The position numbers and the translations under genes are program-made. This document shows, piece after piece, positions 17,991-27,285 of a stretch of 64,000 nt of DNA (position 1 is the stretch's first letter; every line of letters starts with the position of its first letter). Below the pieces are notes generated by a model. The model was given only the letters and a program-made list of their open reading frames with translations, had not been told where the DNA came from and made no database searches. The DNA is from Lachancea mirantina (lineage: Eukaryota; Ascomycota; Saccharomycetes; Saccharomycetales; Saccharomycetaceae), in NCBI GenBank assembly GCA_900074745.1, contig LT598465.1, positions 372,001 to 436,000 on the forward strand. The letters are read 5' to 3'.

Positions 17991-20222
17991 ATGTTCAAAC
18001 CAGTCAAGTTTTCGAGCTCTGCAACGCCCTCCAGCTCGGATTCCGAAGTGGAACCTTTGGACAGTAGGCCATCACGCCATAAAGATAAGCATGTTCATAT
18101 GGCGTCTGAGACTGAGACCATAGGCCAATCGGATCCATTAGATGAATATGACAATGACGGACTTCCCGTTTTCAACAAACGACCTTTAAGCGATACTCCT
18201 GTGACGTCGCTATGGAATTCGCCTAGTGATTCTCAGGAAAATAGCTCAGGCGAATCCACGCCCGTCGCTTCGCCACATGGGAGCTCCCAGAATTTAAGAC
18301 GGCTTGTTTCTGCCATTGAGGAAAATGACGGATCGATATCGCCCATTAGCGGTCAATTTATTCACCCTAAGAACCGGCCGACTACAATTGATGTTCCGGG
18401 ACTCACGAAATCCAAAACCTCACCAGACGGGACAATTTCAAAGCAAGACCCGGGTTCAAAACTAGTTATTGTAATGGTTGGGCTGCCTGCCACGGGTAAA
18501 TCGTTCATCACTAATAAACTGTCGCGATTTTTGAACTATTCTATGTACTACTGCAAAGTTTTCAACGTTGGAAATACGAGGCGACAATTTGCAAAAGAAA
18601 ACAACCTCCAAGATCAAGATTCCAAGTTTTTCGATTCCACTAACCCAGAGAGCAAAAAATTGCGCGAGAAATGGGCGATGGATACTTTGGACCAGTTACT
18701 CAACTATCTGCTCGACGGTCCTGGATCAGTGGGTATCTTTGATGCGACCAACTCAAATCGTGCGCGGCGTAAGAAAGTGCTAGAGGCAATTCATGCTCGC
18801 AACACTCAGATTAAAGTCCTCTTTCTCGAGAGTATATGTTCCGATAAAATGACTGTCGAGAAAAACATTAAACTTAAGCTTTTTGGACCAGATTATAAAG
18901 GCAAGGATCCGGAGGCTTCTTTAAGTGATTTTAAGGAACGGCTTGCCAATTACATGAAAGCATACGAACCTATTGAAGATGATGAAGAGTTACAGTACAT
19001 TAAGATGATTGATGTGGGCAAAAAAGTAATATCTTACAACATCCAAGGGTTTCTGGCCTCACAAACGGTATATTACCTTCTCAATTTCAACTTGGCTGAA
19101 CGTCAGATCTGGATTACGAGAAACGGTGAAAGTGAGTTCAACGTCATGGGTAAGATTGGCGGGGACTCAGGTTTAACCGAACGTGGACGGCGTTACGCCC
19201 GCGCGTTGACGCGTTTCATTGATGAACAACGCGTCAAATTCACAGAACATGAAATGGAGACATATCTTGAGACTCATTCCGAGCAAAAGTCTTTTAGTCC
19301 GGCCGAATTTTTCGTTTGGACTTCTATGTTAAAAAGATCCGTAGAAACAGGGCAATACTTTAACGAAGACGATTATCCAAATAAGCAGATGAGAATGTTA
19401 GATGAACTCAGCGCGGGTGATTGCGAGGGCCTAACGTATGCAGATATTCACGCAAAGTTCCCCGAAGAGTTTGAAGAGAGGTTACATGATAAGCTAAGGT
19501 ACCGTTATCCAGGTATTGGTGGCGAGTCCTATATGGATGTCATCAATCGATTGAGACCCGTGATTACTGAAATTGAGAGAATCAAAGAGAATGTTTTAAT
19601 AATCACGCATCGCGTTGTAGCCAGAGTTCTTTTGGGGTATTTCCTCAACCTAAGTCGCGATATCATTGCCAATTTAGATGTGCCATTGCACTGCGTATAT
19701 TGTTTGGAACCCAAGCCTTATGGCGTGACTTGGTCTCTTTATGAATACGACGAAACCAAAGACACATTTTTTATGGTGCCGGAGGAACAGCTCAACACGA
19801 CCAGGGTTAAAGAAGTAGGTCTTGTGCATGCAGAGAGAAGATATTCGATAGTTCCCACAGCTCCAGCAACTACCAAAACGAAGGGTGATTTCATTGCTAA
19901 CAACGCTAGTTCAACTAGCCTGACGAAAAATCCCTTGGCTTCAATGCCTCCTAAACAGGCACCTAGTATGTCTGCACTCGGCGGAGGGATGTCCGTGTCG
20001 CGCCCAGCTGTAAGAACACAGCCGTCCTTATTAGCAAAATCAAGTCTATTAGCTCGTCCAGCGTCCAATACATTTGCCTCGCCAAAATGGCCACCTCGCC
20101 CCAGCTCCACACCACCACCAACACAACACCAACAAATCCAAGTTGACAAACTCAGTGAAAAACTCGCAAAACTAAGGGCGACTGAAGAGACACGCTCAGT
20201 TGTTGACCAAGGTGGTAAATGA
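17991..20222 (+). CDS. PFK26: 6-phosphofructo-2-kinase
   Basis: The enzyme makes fructose-2,6-bisphosphate, the activator of phosphofructokinase-1. The frame opens at a TTG, but the first ATG (17991) gives MFKPVKFSS, matching the S. cerevisiae Pfk26 start, and a 743-aa protein (827 in S. cerevisiae). The kinase domain starts at about residue 150 with the P-loop GLPATGKS near 165. The bisphosphatase-like domain starts near 370, where the nucleophilic His of RHGE is replaced by Asn (ITRNGES). S. cerevisiae Pfk26 has Ser there and lacks phosphatase activity, so I infer a kinase-only enzyme. RRYSIVPTAP near 615 matches the PKA-type site of the family. The tail is Pro/Ser-rich. YIL108W-like lies downstream, convergent and 137 bp away, as in S. 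cerevisiae. Confidence 0.95.
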   Translation: MFKPVKFSSSATPSSSDSEVEPLDSRPSRHKDKHVHMASETETIGQSDPLDEYDNDGLPVFNKRPLSDTPVTSLWNSPSDSQENSSGESTPVASPHGSSQNLRRLVSAIEENDGSISPISGQFIHPKNRPTTIDVPGLTKSKTSPDGTISKQDPGSKLVIVMVGLPATGKSFITNKLSRFLNYSMYYCKVFNVGNTRRQFAKENNLQDQDSKFFDSTNPESKKLREKWAMDTLDQLLNYLLDGPGSVGIFDATNSNRARRKKVLEAIHARNTQIKVLFLESICSDKMTVEKNIKLKLFGPDYKGKDPEASLSDFKERLANYMKAYEPIEDDEELQYIKMIDVGKKVISYNIQGFLASQTVYYLLNFNLAERQIWITRNGESEFNVMGKIGGDSGLTERGRRYARALTRFIDEQRVKFTEHEMETYLETHSEQKSFSPAEFFVWTSMLKRSVETGQYFNEDDYPNKQMRMLDELSAGDCEGLTYADIHAKFPEEFEERLHDKLRYRYPGIGGESYMDVINRLRPVITEIERIKENVLIITHRVVARVLLGYFLNLSRDIIANLDVPLHCVYCLEPKPYGVTWSLYEYDETKDTFFMVPEEQLNTTRVKEVGLVHAERRYSIVPTAPATTKTKGDFIANNASSTSLTKNPLASMPPKQAPSMSALGGGMSVSRPAVRTQPSLLAKSSLLARPASNTFASPKWPPRPSSTPPPTQHQQIQVDKLSEKLAKLRATEETRSVVDQGGK

Positions 20223-20359
20223 TTAATCGCCCCCTGCTGCAATAACACATGATGACCAAAAGCCCTCCACCCCAAGCATAAATTTTGAGTTTGCAGCTCA
20301 AGAGGCAGATATTTCTTATGTAGGTTCCACTACTTAATAATGACATGATGAAATGACCT

Positions 20360-22423
20360 TCAAAATGAGCCATAGACAAGACCGATACCATCAACCCATT
20401 GTCCTAGTCTTCCGTAGAGCCCCAAAATTTGTTGGTTATGTGGAGGGAGAAGTTGGTGTTTTCCTCCACCATTTGCATTGCCGAAATATTGACTTAGTCG
20501 TCCAGTGCTAGATATGACTTGAACGGCGTCAATCCAAGCGCCACTTCTGACGTTAAAACCGGCTAAATATTCACCTGGTTCAAAAACCACGTCGGCGAAA
20601 TTATTAGTTTCATTACCAAAAAGGCTGCTAGTATTGTTTGCATTGGTAGGGTGGTCAATTCTGACACTTTGAAGAGCCTCAGTGATTTTACCCATGTAAG
20701 TTCTTGGTGGCACAGACGGAGTGGATTTCTCGTTCCGGGACATATAAACTCTAATTCCATCGAGAGCAGCACCAAAATAAACTCTAACAGCCCCCACTTT
20801 ACGACCATCGAATGGAATGACACCAACGTCTCTCCCCCTGTTTGGATCACCATATAAGGAAGTTTTCACACCAGAAATATTGGGTAACCCATAGGGACTC
20901 ATATCGATGAAGGAATTCGCAAGCAACAGAGGTAAGTCACTCCACTCTTCCTCGCCTGAATTGACGGCAATTGCACGTAGCTTGAAGCTGTTACGAAATT
21001 TAGCGAAGTCGGGTGGTAGACGGGACCTGAGCTCGTCAAGAGAGAGAATGATCTCTTTTTGAGGGCCAGTACCTCCTAGAGACTGTGGCAAGTATTCAAT
21101 GTGAGCCCTTGCCAAGTCGTCGCAGACTAGCTCGATGCAAAAGATTCCAGTTTCCGATTTTAAGCAAATGCACTCATTTGGAAGAGGTAGTAAAATGGGA
21201 GAAGCAGTGTTAGGATTGTTCAGTCTTCCTGGTCTCATAAATGATGGATCATAAAAATCCTGTGGTGTGGTGAAAGATGCGTGGTAAAGAAATTTTAGAA
21301 GATCAATCCGATTCCAGGTGCATTCTTCTCTAGGTAAAATAGGTGGTTTTGCTCCGGTAGAATTGGTTCTTACGGAAAACGCTTCTCTTGTAAGAAAGGA
21401 TCTATTAAGAGTCACATAGTCTCTGAGCATTACACCATTTTCACGATGTGGAGATCCTAGCAAGTGGCCGATCTCATGCATAAAAGCACCTAATGTTACG
21501 ACTAAAGTCTCCCAATGAGTCCCGCATTCGTTTGCATCGTTGGCCACCTCGTCAGTTGAAGTTCTTGTATCGTCAGTCAAATAAGCGGGTACATCTTCGA
21601 TGTATAAGGGCCAAGAAAACAGCCCATGGGACCCAAAAATTGCAAGCTTGATACTGTCATCACCACCGCCCAAAGCTGCGTGTGCAGTCAGCAAATTGAT
21701 TTTTCTGTCCCAATGAGTATCGAGAAACATGACAGCAGCTTGGACGGGCTTGGCACCACTTGTGAACGGTCCACCGTATCTTCTGAGAGCATCCATTGCG
21801 ATACCGAAGAGTCCACCGGCATCCGAAGCCTTTGGATTCTGCTGTGCAAGGTTCGGGTCTCTAAGTTGAGCTGCTGTTTTATCACAGGGTAGAATGTGCA
21901 CTTTGATTCTGTTTCTGAGTTCAGATCGTCTGAAAGTGGTATCTACCTCGTATTCTTCGACAAATTGAAATGTCCTAGGCCCAAATCCATTCCGAAGCAT
22001 CTGTTCTGCAGTGAATGCCTGCATTAACCGTGCTCCAAGACGTAGTTTCCTTATTGCCATGTCGATATTGTTCCCGCCTTCTCTCCGGATCTGAGACTGT
22101 GGCGAATCGTATTGCAATGGTGAATCCCTTCCAACAAGCAAACACAGATGGATTGGTGCGTCTTGCAACATAGCTGAGTATGTACAGGTGACAGTTTTCG
22201 AGATATTTGTGTTGGTGATAAAAGTGAGCCTATTGGCCCCTGGTAATAGCAGAACTACGCACTTGAATCCACCATCATTGATAGCGTAATTCAGCGGTGG
22301 TAATTGGGGATGCTGTACCTGAATAGAAGAAGTATTACCGGCGGAACATTTACCATGAACCACAATACAGGGTGAAAACACCTCCGAGTTGTCGTTCAAA
22401 TTGTAAATTACAAGTTCTTTCAT
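20360..22423 (-). CDS. Putative zincin metallopeptidase with C-terminal jacalin-like domain (YIL108W family)
   Basis: The 687-aa protein is the orthologue of S. cerevisiae YIL108W (696 aa), a putative metalloendopeptidase of unknown substrate. The N-terminal 120 residues are beta-rich. The catalytic zincin motif HEIGHLLGSPH (HExxHxxGxxH) is near residue 314, with three zinc-binding His and the general-base Glu intact. The last 150 residues are beta-rich with Gly-spaced repeats (GAWIDAVQV, GRLGQWVDGIGLVYG), which fits a jacalin-like lectin fold. There is no signal peptide or membrane segment, so a cytosolic protein is likely. The motif and position are clear. The biological role is not known. 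Confidence 0.88.
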   Translation of the reverse strand: MKELVIYNLNDNSEVFSPCIVVHGKCSAGNTSSIQVQHPQLPPLNYAINDGGFKCVVLLLPGANRLTFITNTNISKTVTCTYSAMLQDAPIHLCLLVGRDSPLQYDSPQSQIRREGGNNIDMAIRKLRLGARLMQAFTAEQMLRNGFGPRTFQFVEEYEVDTTFRRSELRNRIKVHILPCDKTAAQLRDPNLAQQNPKASDAGGLFGIAMDALRRYGGPFTSGAKPVQAAVMFLDTHWDRKINLLTAHAALGGGDDSIKLAIFGSHGLFSWPLYIEDVPAYLTDDTRTSTDEVANDANECGTHWETLVVTLGAFMHEIGHLLGSPHRENGVMLRDYVTLNRSFLTREAFSVRTNSTGAKPPILPREECTWNRIDLLKFLYHASFTTPQDFYDPSFMRPGRLNNPNTASPILLPLPNECICLKSETGIFCIELVCDDLARAHIEYLPQSLGGTGPQKEIILSLDELRSRLPPDFAKFRNSFKLRAIAVNSGEEEWSDLPLLLANSFIDMSPYGLPNISGVKTSLYGDPNRGRDVGVIPFDGRKVGAVRVYFGAALDGIRVYMSRNEKSTPSVPPRTYMGKITEALQSVRIDHPTNANNTSSLFGNETNNFADVVFEPGEYLAGFNVRSGAWIDAVQVISSTGRLSQYFGNANGGGKHQLLPPHNQQILGLYGRLGQWVDGIGLVYGSF

Positions 22424-24091
22424 CGCTAAAAAACGTAAAGTAAACTGCTTCTTCCTAAACCTTCGAGTGAATTAATTTCCACTCTCAATTTTGGTACTGC
22501 AATGAGCTTCACGGCTTCAAAATGGGGCGATTCGGTTGTTTCGTATTCTTTAATTCTCGAACCTTAACTTGCACGGTTCATTTTTCCTTAAAGCAACTGT
22601 TCCCCGTAGTAAATAAAAAAATGTGAACGAACAAAAGAAAAAAGACTAAGAGGGGCTACTTTTGAGAGTATGAGACATTTACACCTGGGCTAAAGTGTTG
22701 ATTTCGCCGTATTCAAGCTCTTCCTGGTTTTTTTTCGGGCCCTGAATGCTGAGATATTCGCGAGTAGGAAATCTCTGTTGCGAAATTTCAAACGTATCAG
22801 ATACGCAAGTAGTTGTTGAATCTTTGGTCAGAAGTATTTTTCTAGTAGCAGCAGACTCAAAAAAAAAATGGTCGAAATAGCTTACAATAGGCGTTATAGT
22901 CAGTTTGAACTATTCAAGAGGTAGTATCACGTGCTTATCATGACAGAATAACCCAGTATAGCTCGAATCGATCCGGGAGCGACAAGAGACCAGGAGGCCC
23001 TAGCTAGTTAGACCGCTTAATTTAATCTGGTAGTAGTACAGCGGATGGCGTACGTTGAGGAATTTTCACTTTTCATCGTGTCCGTGATACTAAGCAAAAT
23101 GCTAAAGTAAGAATGTTCTAGAGCAGACTATGTGGCCACTCTAGGATTGATCGGTGTTCAGAAAATTGCGACATATGAGTACACAGCGTCTAGTATGTTT
23201 TCAAATAAGAAAGTTACAAATGAAATAACCAAGGCGCTTACTATCTACCGACGCTGACGATTTTCCATAAAATCGCCGTTCGGTGCTTATCTAACCTTGA
23301 CTATAACTCCATATGTTCTTCATTCTAGGCATTTAATGTCTTATCGGAAAAATATGCCAGTATACATGCTAACGGTAAAGAGCCCTTAACACTATGTCCC
23401 CTAATAACAAATACTGATGGAATTTCTTGGTATTCGATGGTTATAGCTTTAGGGTTCCAATTCCAATGAACGCCTTCAGTTTTAAAGTCACGAGTCAAAA
23501 TAAAATTCGAAACACATTCACCGCAGTGCTAACGCGCCGACACGAGGCCAAAGTATTGCCATTAAGACGCTTCCGTCCAAGTTCTTCGTAGTGCCAACGC
23601 GCATCACTAGATACCATATTGACATTGTGATCACGTGACCCCAAATGTCCTCCATATTTAAAGCAGCAACTCTTAGCCACGAAGGTCGTGCGACAGCTTC
23701 AAAACGTGCCCCAAGCATTTCAGACACCAATGAATACCATATCTCTCTGATTTGCTTCTTGACACACCGGGAAACCTGATAACTCAGCTTTCTCAAAACA
23801 GCATGAAAAGAAATCTTGAAAACGCGATTATCTTCAACTCACAGTCCAATATCTGATTAAAACATCGTAGTGAGTCCCTCTTTAATGTTTTGCGACAGCC
23901 ACGCATGATCTGTCATTTAGATCGCGTGACTGCTTCTGTATTCTCTCCCTCTAAAGAAGCTCATTATTTACGAAAGTTACGGCAACTATCAAAAAAAAAG
24001 CTTCCAAGAAACGCGTCCCCCGTCAAGAAGTCAATAAAGAACAAGGTGGCAAACAGAACCGAGTAATACAGGTCTAATCAGTAGCGTCTCA
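22424..24091. other. Unusually long divergent intergenic region YIL108W-like / SEC24
   Basis: 1.67 kb, the longest gene-free stretch in the window. It holds copy 2 of the composite CACGTG element (22923-22985) and a second CACGTG at 23632-23637. The longest frame (23518-23796, minus) would have to start at TTG and looks random. I found no tRNA (no B box) and no clear snoRNA boxes. Confidence 0.55.
22923..22985 (+). repeat. Composite conserved element, copy 2
   Basis: AGTATCACGTG (22923-22933), 6-nt spacer, ATGACAGAATAA (22940-22951), CTCGAAT (22962-22968), then GCGACAA (22979-22985). It matches copy 1 at 446-497 block by block, except that 10 extra bases separate the last two blocks. The flanks are unrelated. 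Confidence 0.6.
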
Positions 24092-26917
24092 ATGTCGCAT
24101 TCTAGGAAGCGTGTTTATCCGCAGGCACAGTTTCAATATGGACAGTCTCCCGTCCAAGGTCCGGTGGGCACTCAACCAAACGTGGGATCTCAGTTTCAAA
24201 CACCGGTAACCGAACAACAAGCGCAGTTCATGACGCCAGCGCAACAGCAACTTCATCAGCAAATCGGTCAGGCAACTCAATCTATGGGGAATATGCAGCT
24301 GCACAATGTTCCAATGGTTGATCCCAACGGAACTTACCAGCAACCTCCTATCCAGCAAACGTTCTCCCCACAACAAGGTGTTGCTGTGAATGGAGCCATG
24401 AGTCCTGCTGTGGGTGCGTCAATGGGTGCTCCGATGGGTGCTCCGATGGGTGCTCCGATGGGTGCTCCGATGGGTGCTCCGATGGGTGCTCCGATGGGTG
24501 CTCCAATGGGTCTTGGTGACGGCGTTGCTGCTGCGAACCCGCCGTACGGCCAACCAATGTCTGTTGGGAGACCCATGAACCAACTGTATCCGGTCGATTT
24601 GCTCACAGAGTTACCACCACCCATCACCGATTTGTCGCTACCACCACCACCTCTTCTGGTTCAACCTGAGAAATTCGTGGTTCCTGTTGAAACGGCAAAC
24701 GCGCAACCTCAGTTCGTGAGATCTACACTGAACGCAATGCCCAAATCGAACTCTTTGTTGAAAAAATCGAAATTACCTTTGGCACTCGTTATTAGACCTT
24801 ACCAGCACCTCCAGGATAATATCGACCCTGTTCCCCTTAACACCGACGGGTTGGTGGTTCGTTGTCGCAGATGTCGCTCCTACATGAACCCATTTGTGAC
24901 GTTTTTGGAAGGTGGCAGAAGATGGCGTTGTAACTTCTGCAACCTTGCCAACGACGTTCCAATGTTGTTTGACGTTAACCAACAAGGTGCCCCTGTAAAC
25001 AGATATGAACGTAACGAGATTCAACACGCGGTTGTCGAATATTTGGCTCCTAAGGAATATGCCGTCAGGCAACCTCCACCTTCGTCTTACGCGTTCGTGC
25101 TTGATGTCTCTCAAAATGCCATAAAAAATGGGCTACTTGCTTCCACTGCAAGAACAATTTTGGAGACATTGGATTCTTTGCCCAACCATGACGAAAGAAC
25201 TCGTATTACCATCTTAGGTGTCGATAACGCAATTCATTATTTTTCTATTCCTCTTGATGAGGACGGTAATGATATCAAGATGATGGATGTGGTTGATTTG
25301 GACGAGCCATATCTGCCTTTGCCCTCCACTTTATACGTGCCATTGAAGGGATGTAGATCAAACATCGAAAAGCTTTTGACCCGGTTGCCAGAAATTTTCC
25401 AATTTAATATTATGTCAAAATTCGCCTTGGGGCCAGCACTGAAATCTGCATTCAATCTAATCAAAGGTATTGGTGGTAAGATCATTGTTGTTTCTTCTAC
25501 TTTGCCCAACGTCGGTATTGGGAAACTTCAAAGAAGAAATGAGTCCGTCGTTGCCAATACTTCGAAGGAGTCTGCTCAGTTGTTCAATTGCCAGGATGCA
25601 TTCTACAAGAATTTTACTATTGACTGTAACAAGAACCAAGTTACCATTGACTTGTTTTTAGCTTCAGAAGACTACATGGACGTTGCTTCCCTTTCGAATT
25701 TGTCCCGCTACACCGGTGGTCAAACTCATTTCTACCCTGGCTGGACAGCTGCCAAGTTGCCAGACGTGGCCAAATTCACCAAGGAATTCTCCAAACATTT
25801 GTCGATGGATTTGTCGATGGAGGCCGTTATGAGAGCTCGTGGATCTTCTGGATTGAGGATGTCACGCTTTTATGGACATTTTTTCAACAGATCTTCCGAT
25901 CTGTGTGCATTCCCAACTTTCCCCAGAGATCAATCTTACGTTTTTGAAATCAGCATTGATGAACTAATGGTGCGCGACTACGCATACCTACAAATTGCAG
26001 TCTTGTTATCCTTGAACACGGGACAACGTAGAATTAGAGTCATCACTTTGGCGATCCCAACCACTGACTCTCTAGCTGAAGTCTATGCATCAGCTGATCA
26101 ACTTGCCTTGTCTGCATATTTTACGCAAAAAGCAGTCGAGAAGGCTTACACCAATTTGGAAGAATCGCGTGAATTCCTGAATCGCACAGTGCAAGAAATT
26201 TTGGGCACTTATAAGAAGGAAATTGTTGTCTCGAACACCGCAGGCGGCGCTCCTTTGAGACTCTGTGCTAATCTCAGAATGCTTCCTTTACTCATGCACG
26301 CGTTGACAAAGCACATGGCGTTCCGTGCCGGAATTGTGCCAAGTGATCACCGTGCCGCTGCGCTCAATAATTTGGAATCCATACCGCTGCCTTATTTGAT
26401 AAAGAACATCTACGCAAAAGTGTACTCTTTGCATGACATGTCCGATGAAGCAGGTCTCCCCAACGAAAACGGCGAAATTGTCCTACCCGAGCCAATTAAC
26501 GCAACTTCTTCTTTGCTTGAGAGATACGGGTTGTACTTAATTGACAATAGCAGTGAACTGTTCTTGTGGGTTGGTGGTGACGCTGTCAACGAGTTGACGC
26601 TCGATGTATTCGGTACTCCAAATATTCTCGATGTCGCGATTGGTAAACAAGAGCTACCGTTTTTGGAAGACTCCGAATTCAACTTGAGAGTCAGAAACAT
26701 CATATCTAAGATAAGAGAACACGATGACGTGATCACATATCAATCTCTCTACGTTGTGAGAGGCGCTTCCTTGAGTGAACCGGTTAACCATGCCTCTGCC
26801 AGAGAAGTCGCTACTCTTAGATTATGGGCTTCAAGTTCTCTTGTTGAAGACAAAATTCTCAACAGCCAGTCCTACCGCGAATTTTTGCAAAGCACCAAAA
26901 CCAAAATCAGCAAATAG
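24092..26917 (+). CDS. SEC24: COPII coat cargo-binding subunit Sec24
   Basis: The 941-aa protein is the single orthologue of the pair Sec24/Sfb2. Sec24 pairs with Sec23, binds ER export signals and packs cargo into COPII vesicles. The N-terminal 200 residues are disordered, rich in Gln and Pro, and include seven MGAP repeats (residues 111-138). The zinc-finger CxxC...CxxC (CRRCRS...CNFC) is near 257-280. Trunk, beta-sandwich, helical and gelsolin-like domains follow; the gelsolin part is near 800-860 (ERYGLYLIDNSSELFLWVGGD). The trunk contains the conserved QPPPSSYAFVLDVS. Codon use looks biased toward preferred codons, as expected of a strongly expressed gene. A mitochondrial or secretory signal is absent. 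Confidence 0.95.
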   Translation: MSHSRKRVYPQAQFQYGQSPVQGPVGTQPNVGSQFQTPVTEQQAQFMTPAQQQLHQQIGQATQSMGNMQLHNVPMVDPNGTYQQPPIQQTFSPQQGVAVNGAMSPAVGASMGAPMGAPMGAPMGAPMGAPMGAPMGAPMGLGDGVAAANPPYGQPMSVGRPMNQLYPVDLLTELPPPITDLSLPPPPLLVQPEKFVVPVETANAQPQFVRSTLNAMPKSNSLLKKSKLPLALVIRPYQHLQDNIDPVPLNTDGLVVRCRRCRSYMNPFVTFLEGGRRWRCNFCNLANDVPMLFDVNQQGAPVNRYERNEIQHAVVEYLAPKEYAVRQPPPSSYAFVLDVSQNAIKNGLLASTARTILETLDSLPNHDERTRITILGVDNAIHYFSIPLDEDGNDIKMMDVVDLDEPYLPLPSTLYVPLKGCRSNIEKLLTRLPEIFQFNIMSKFALGPALKSAFNLIKGIGGKIIVVSSTLPNVGIGKLQRRNESVVANTSKESAQLFNCQDAFYKNFTIDCNKNQVTIDLFLASEDYMDVASLSNLSRYTGGQTHFYPGWTAAKLPDVAKFTKEFSKHLSMDLSMEAVMRARGSSGLRMSRFYGHFFNRSSDLCAFPTFPRDQSYVFEISIDELMVRDYAYLQIAVLLSLNTGQRRIRVITLAIPTTDSLAEVYASADQLALSAYFTQKAVEKAYTNLEESREFLNRTVQEILGTYKKEIVVSNTAGGAPLRLCANLRMLPLLMHALTKHMAFRAGIVPSDHRAAALNNLESIPLPYLIKNIYAKVYSLHDMSDEAGLPNENGEIVLPEPINATSSLLERYGLYLIDNSSELFLWVGGDAVNELTLDVFGTPNILDVAIGKQELPFLEDSEFNLRVRNIISKIREHDDVITYQSLYVVRGASLSEPVNHASAREVATLRLWASSSLVEDKILNSQSYREFLQSTKTKISK
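24422..24505 (+). repeat. In-frame 12-bp minisatellite in SEC24
   Basis: Seven tandem copies of ATGGGTGCTCCG, the last with one silent change (CCA). They encode seven MGAP units in the disordered N-terminus of Sec24. Near-identity between units suggests recent expansion or homogenisation. Confidence 0.95.
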
Positions 26918-27285
26918 TGAGTGTCTTGGTTGCTGGCCCGGCATACTTGCTTGCAAGGCCAGTCTCCAAACTTATAGACTGCTCTATCCCATCTTTTTTA
27001 TATAACCATTATCTTAAAGTGTACTTAGTCATCTCTACTACGGGAACTTATACTGTTCTGGTTGGTATGATCAAAAAACCGCTGCGCCTGTTAAACGCTA
27101 TGCCAAGGTCAGTGAAGTATAGGGATGGTGTGAACAGGGCTCGGTTTGGTTTGGTTCCTTTCGGTGTCCATGACATCGTGTCACGTTACCGGTTTGTTTC
27201 AAGATCATCTGCTGTTCGAAAACCAAGCTCATCTCGATCAACTAGTAATCTAATCTGACGAACATTGCAAGCTCAAGGCTAATGA
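26918..27285. other. SEC24 3' flank and YNL050C promoter
   Basis: 368 bp between two plus-strand genes. AGCTCATCTC near 27228 is one base off a PAC box and lies about 50 bp upstream of the YNL050C exon 1. A short basic ORF (27067-27258) is listed separately. Confidence 0.45.
27067..27258 (+). CDS. Possible small ORF, 63 aa, unknown
   Basis: An ATG-started frame of 63 codons (MIKKPLRLLNAMPRSVKYRD at the start) with a strongly basic, Ser-rich composition and no acidic cluster. I recognise no family. It lies in the YNL050C promoter, so it may be a chance frame. Its frame extends upstream without a stop as far as the SEC24 stop, which slightly raises the odds that it is random open sequence. Low confidence. 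Confidence 0.15.
   Translation: MIKKPLRLLNAMPRSVKYRDGVNRARFGLVPFGVHDIVSRYRFVSRSSAVRKPSSSRSTSNLI

Noticed and set aside
23518-23796. 92-codon minus-strand frame in the YIL108W/SEC24 gap
   Set aside because: TTG start and random-looking composition.
26917-27066. N-terminal part of the 113-codon frame after SEC24
   Set aside because: Begins at GTG overlapping the SEC24 stop. Only the ATG-started 63-codon part deserves listing, and that at low confidence.
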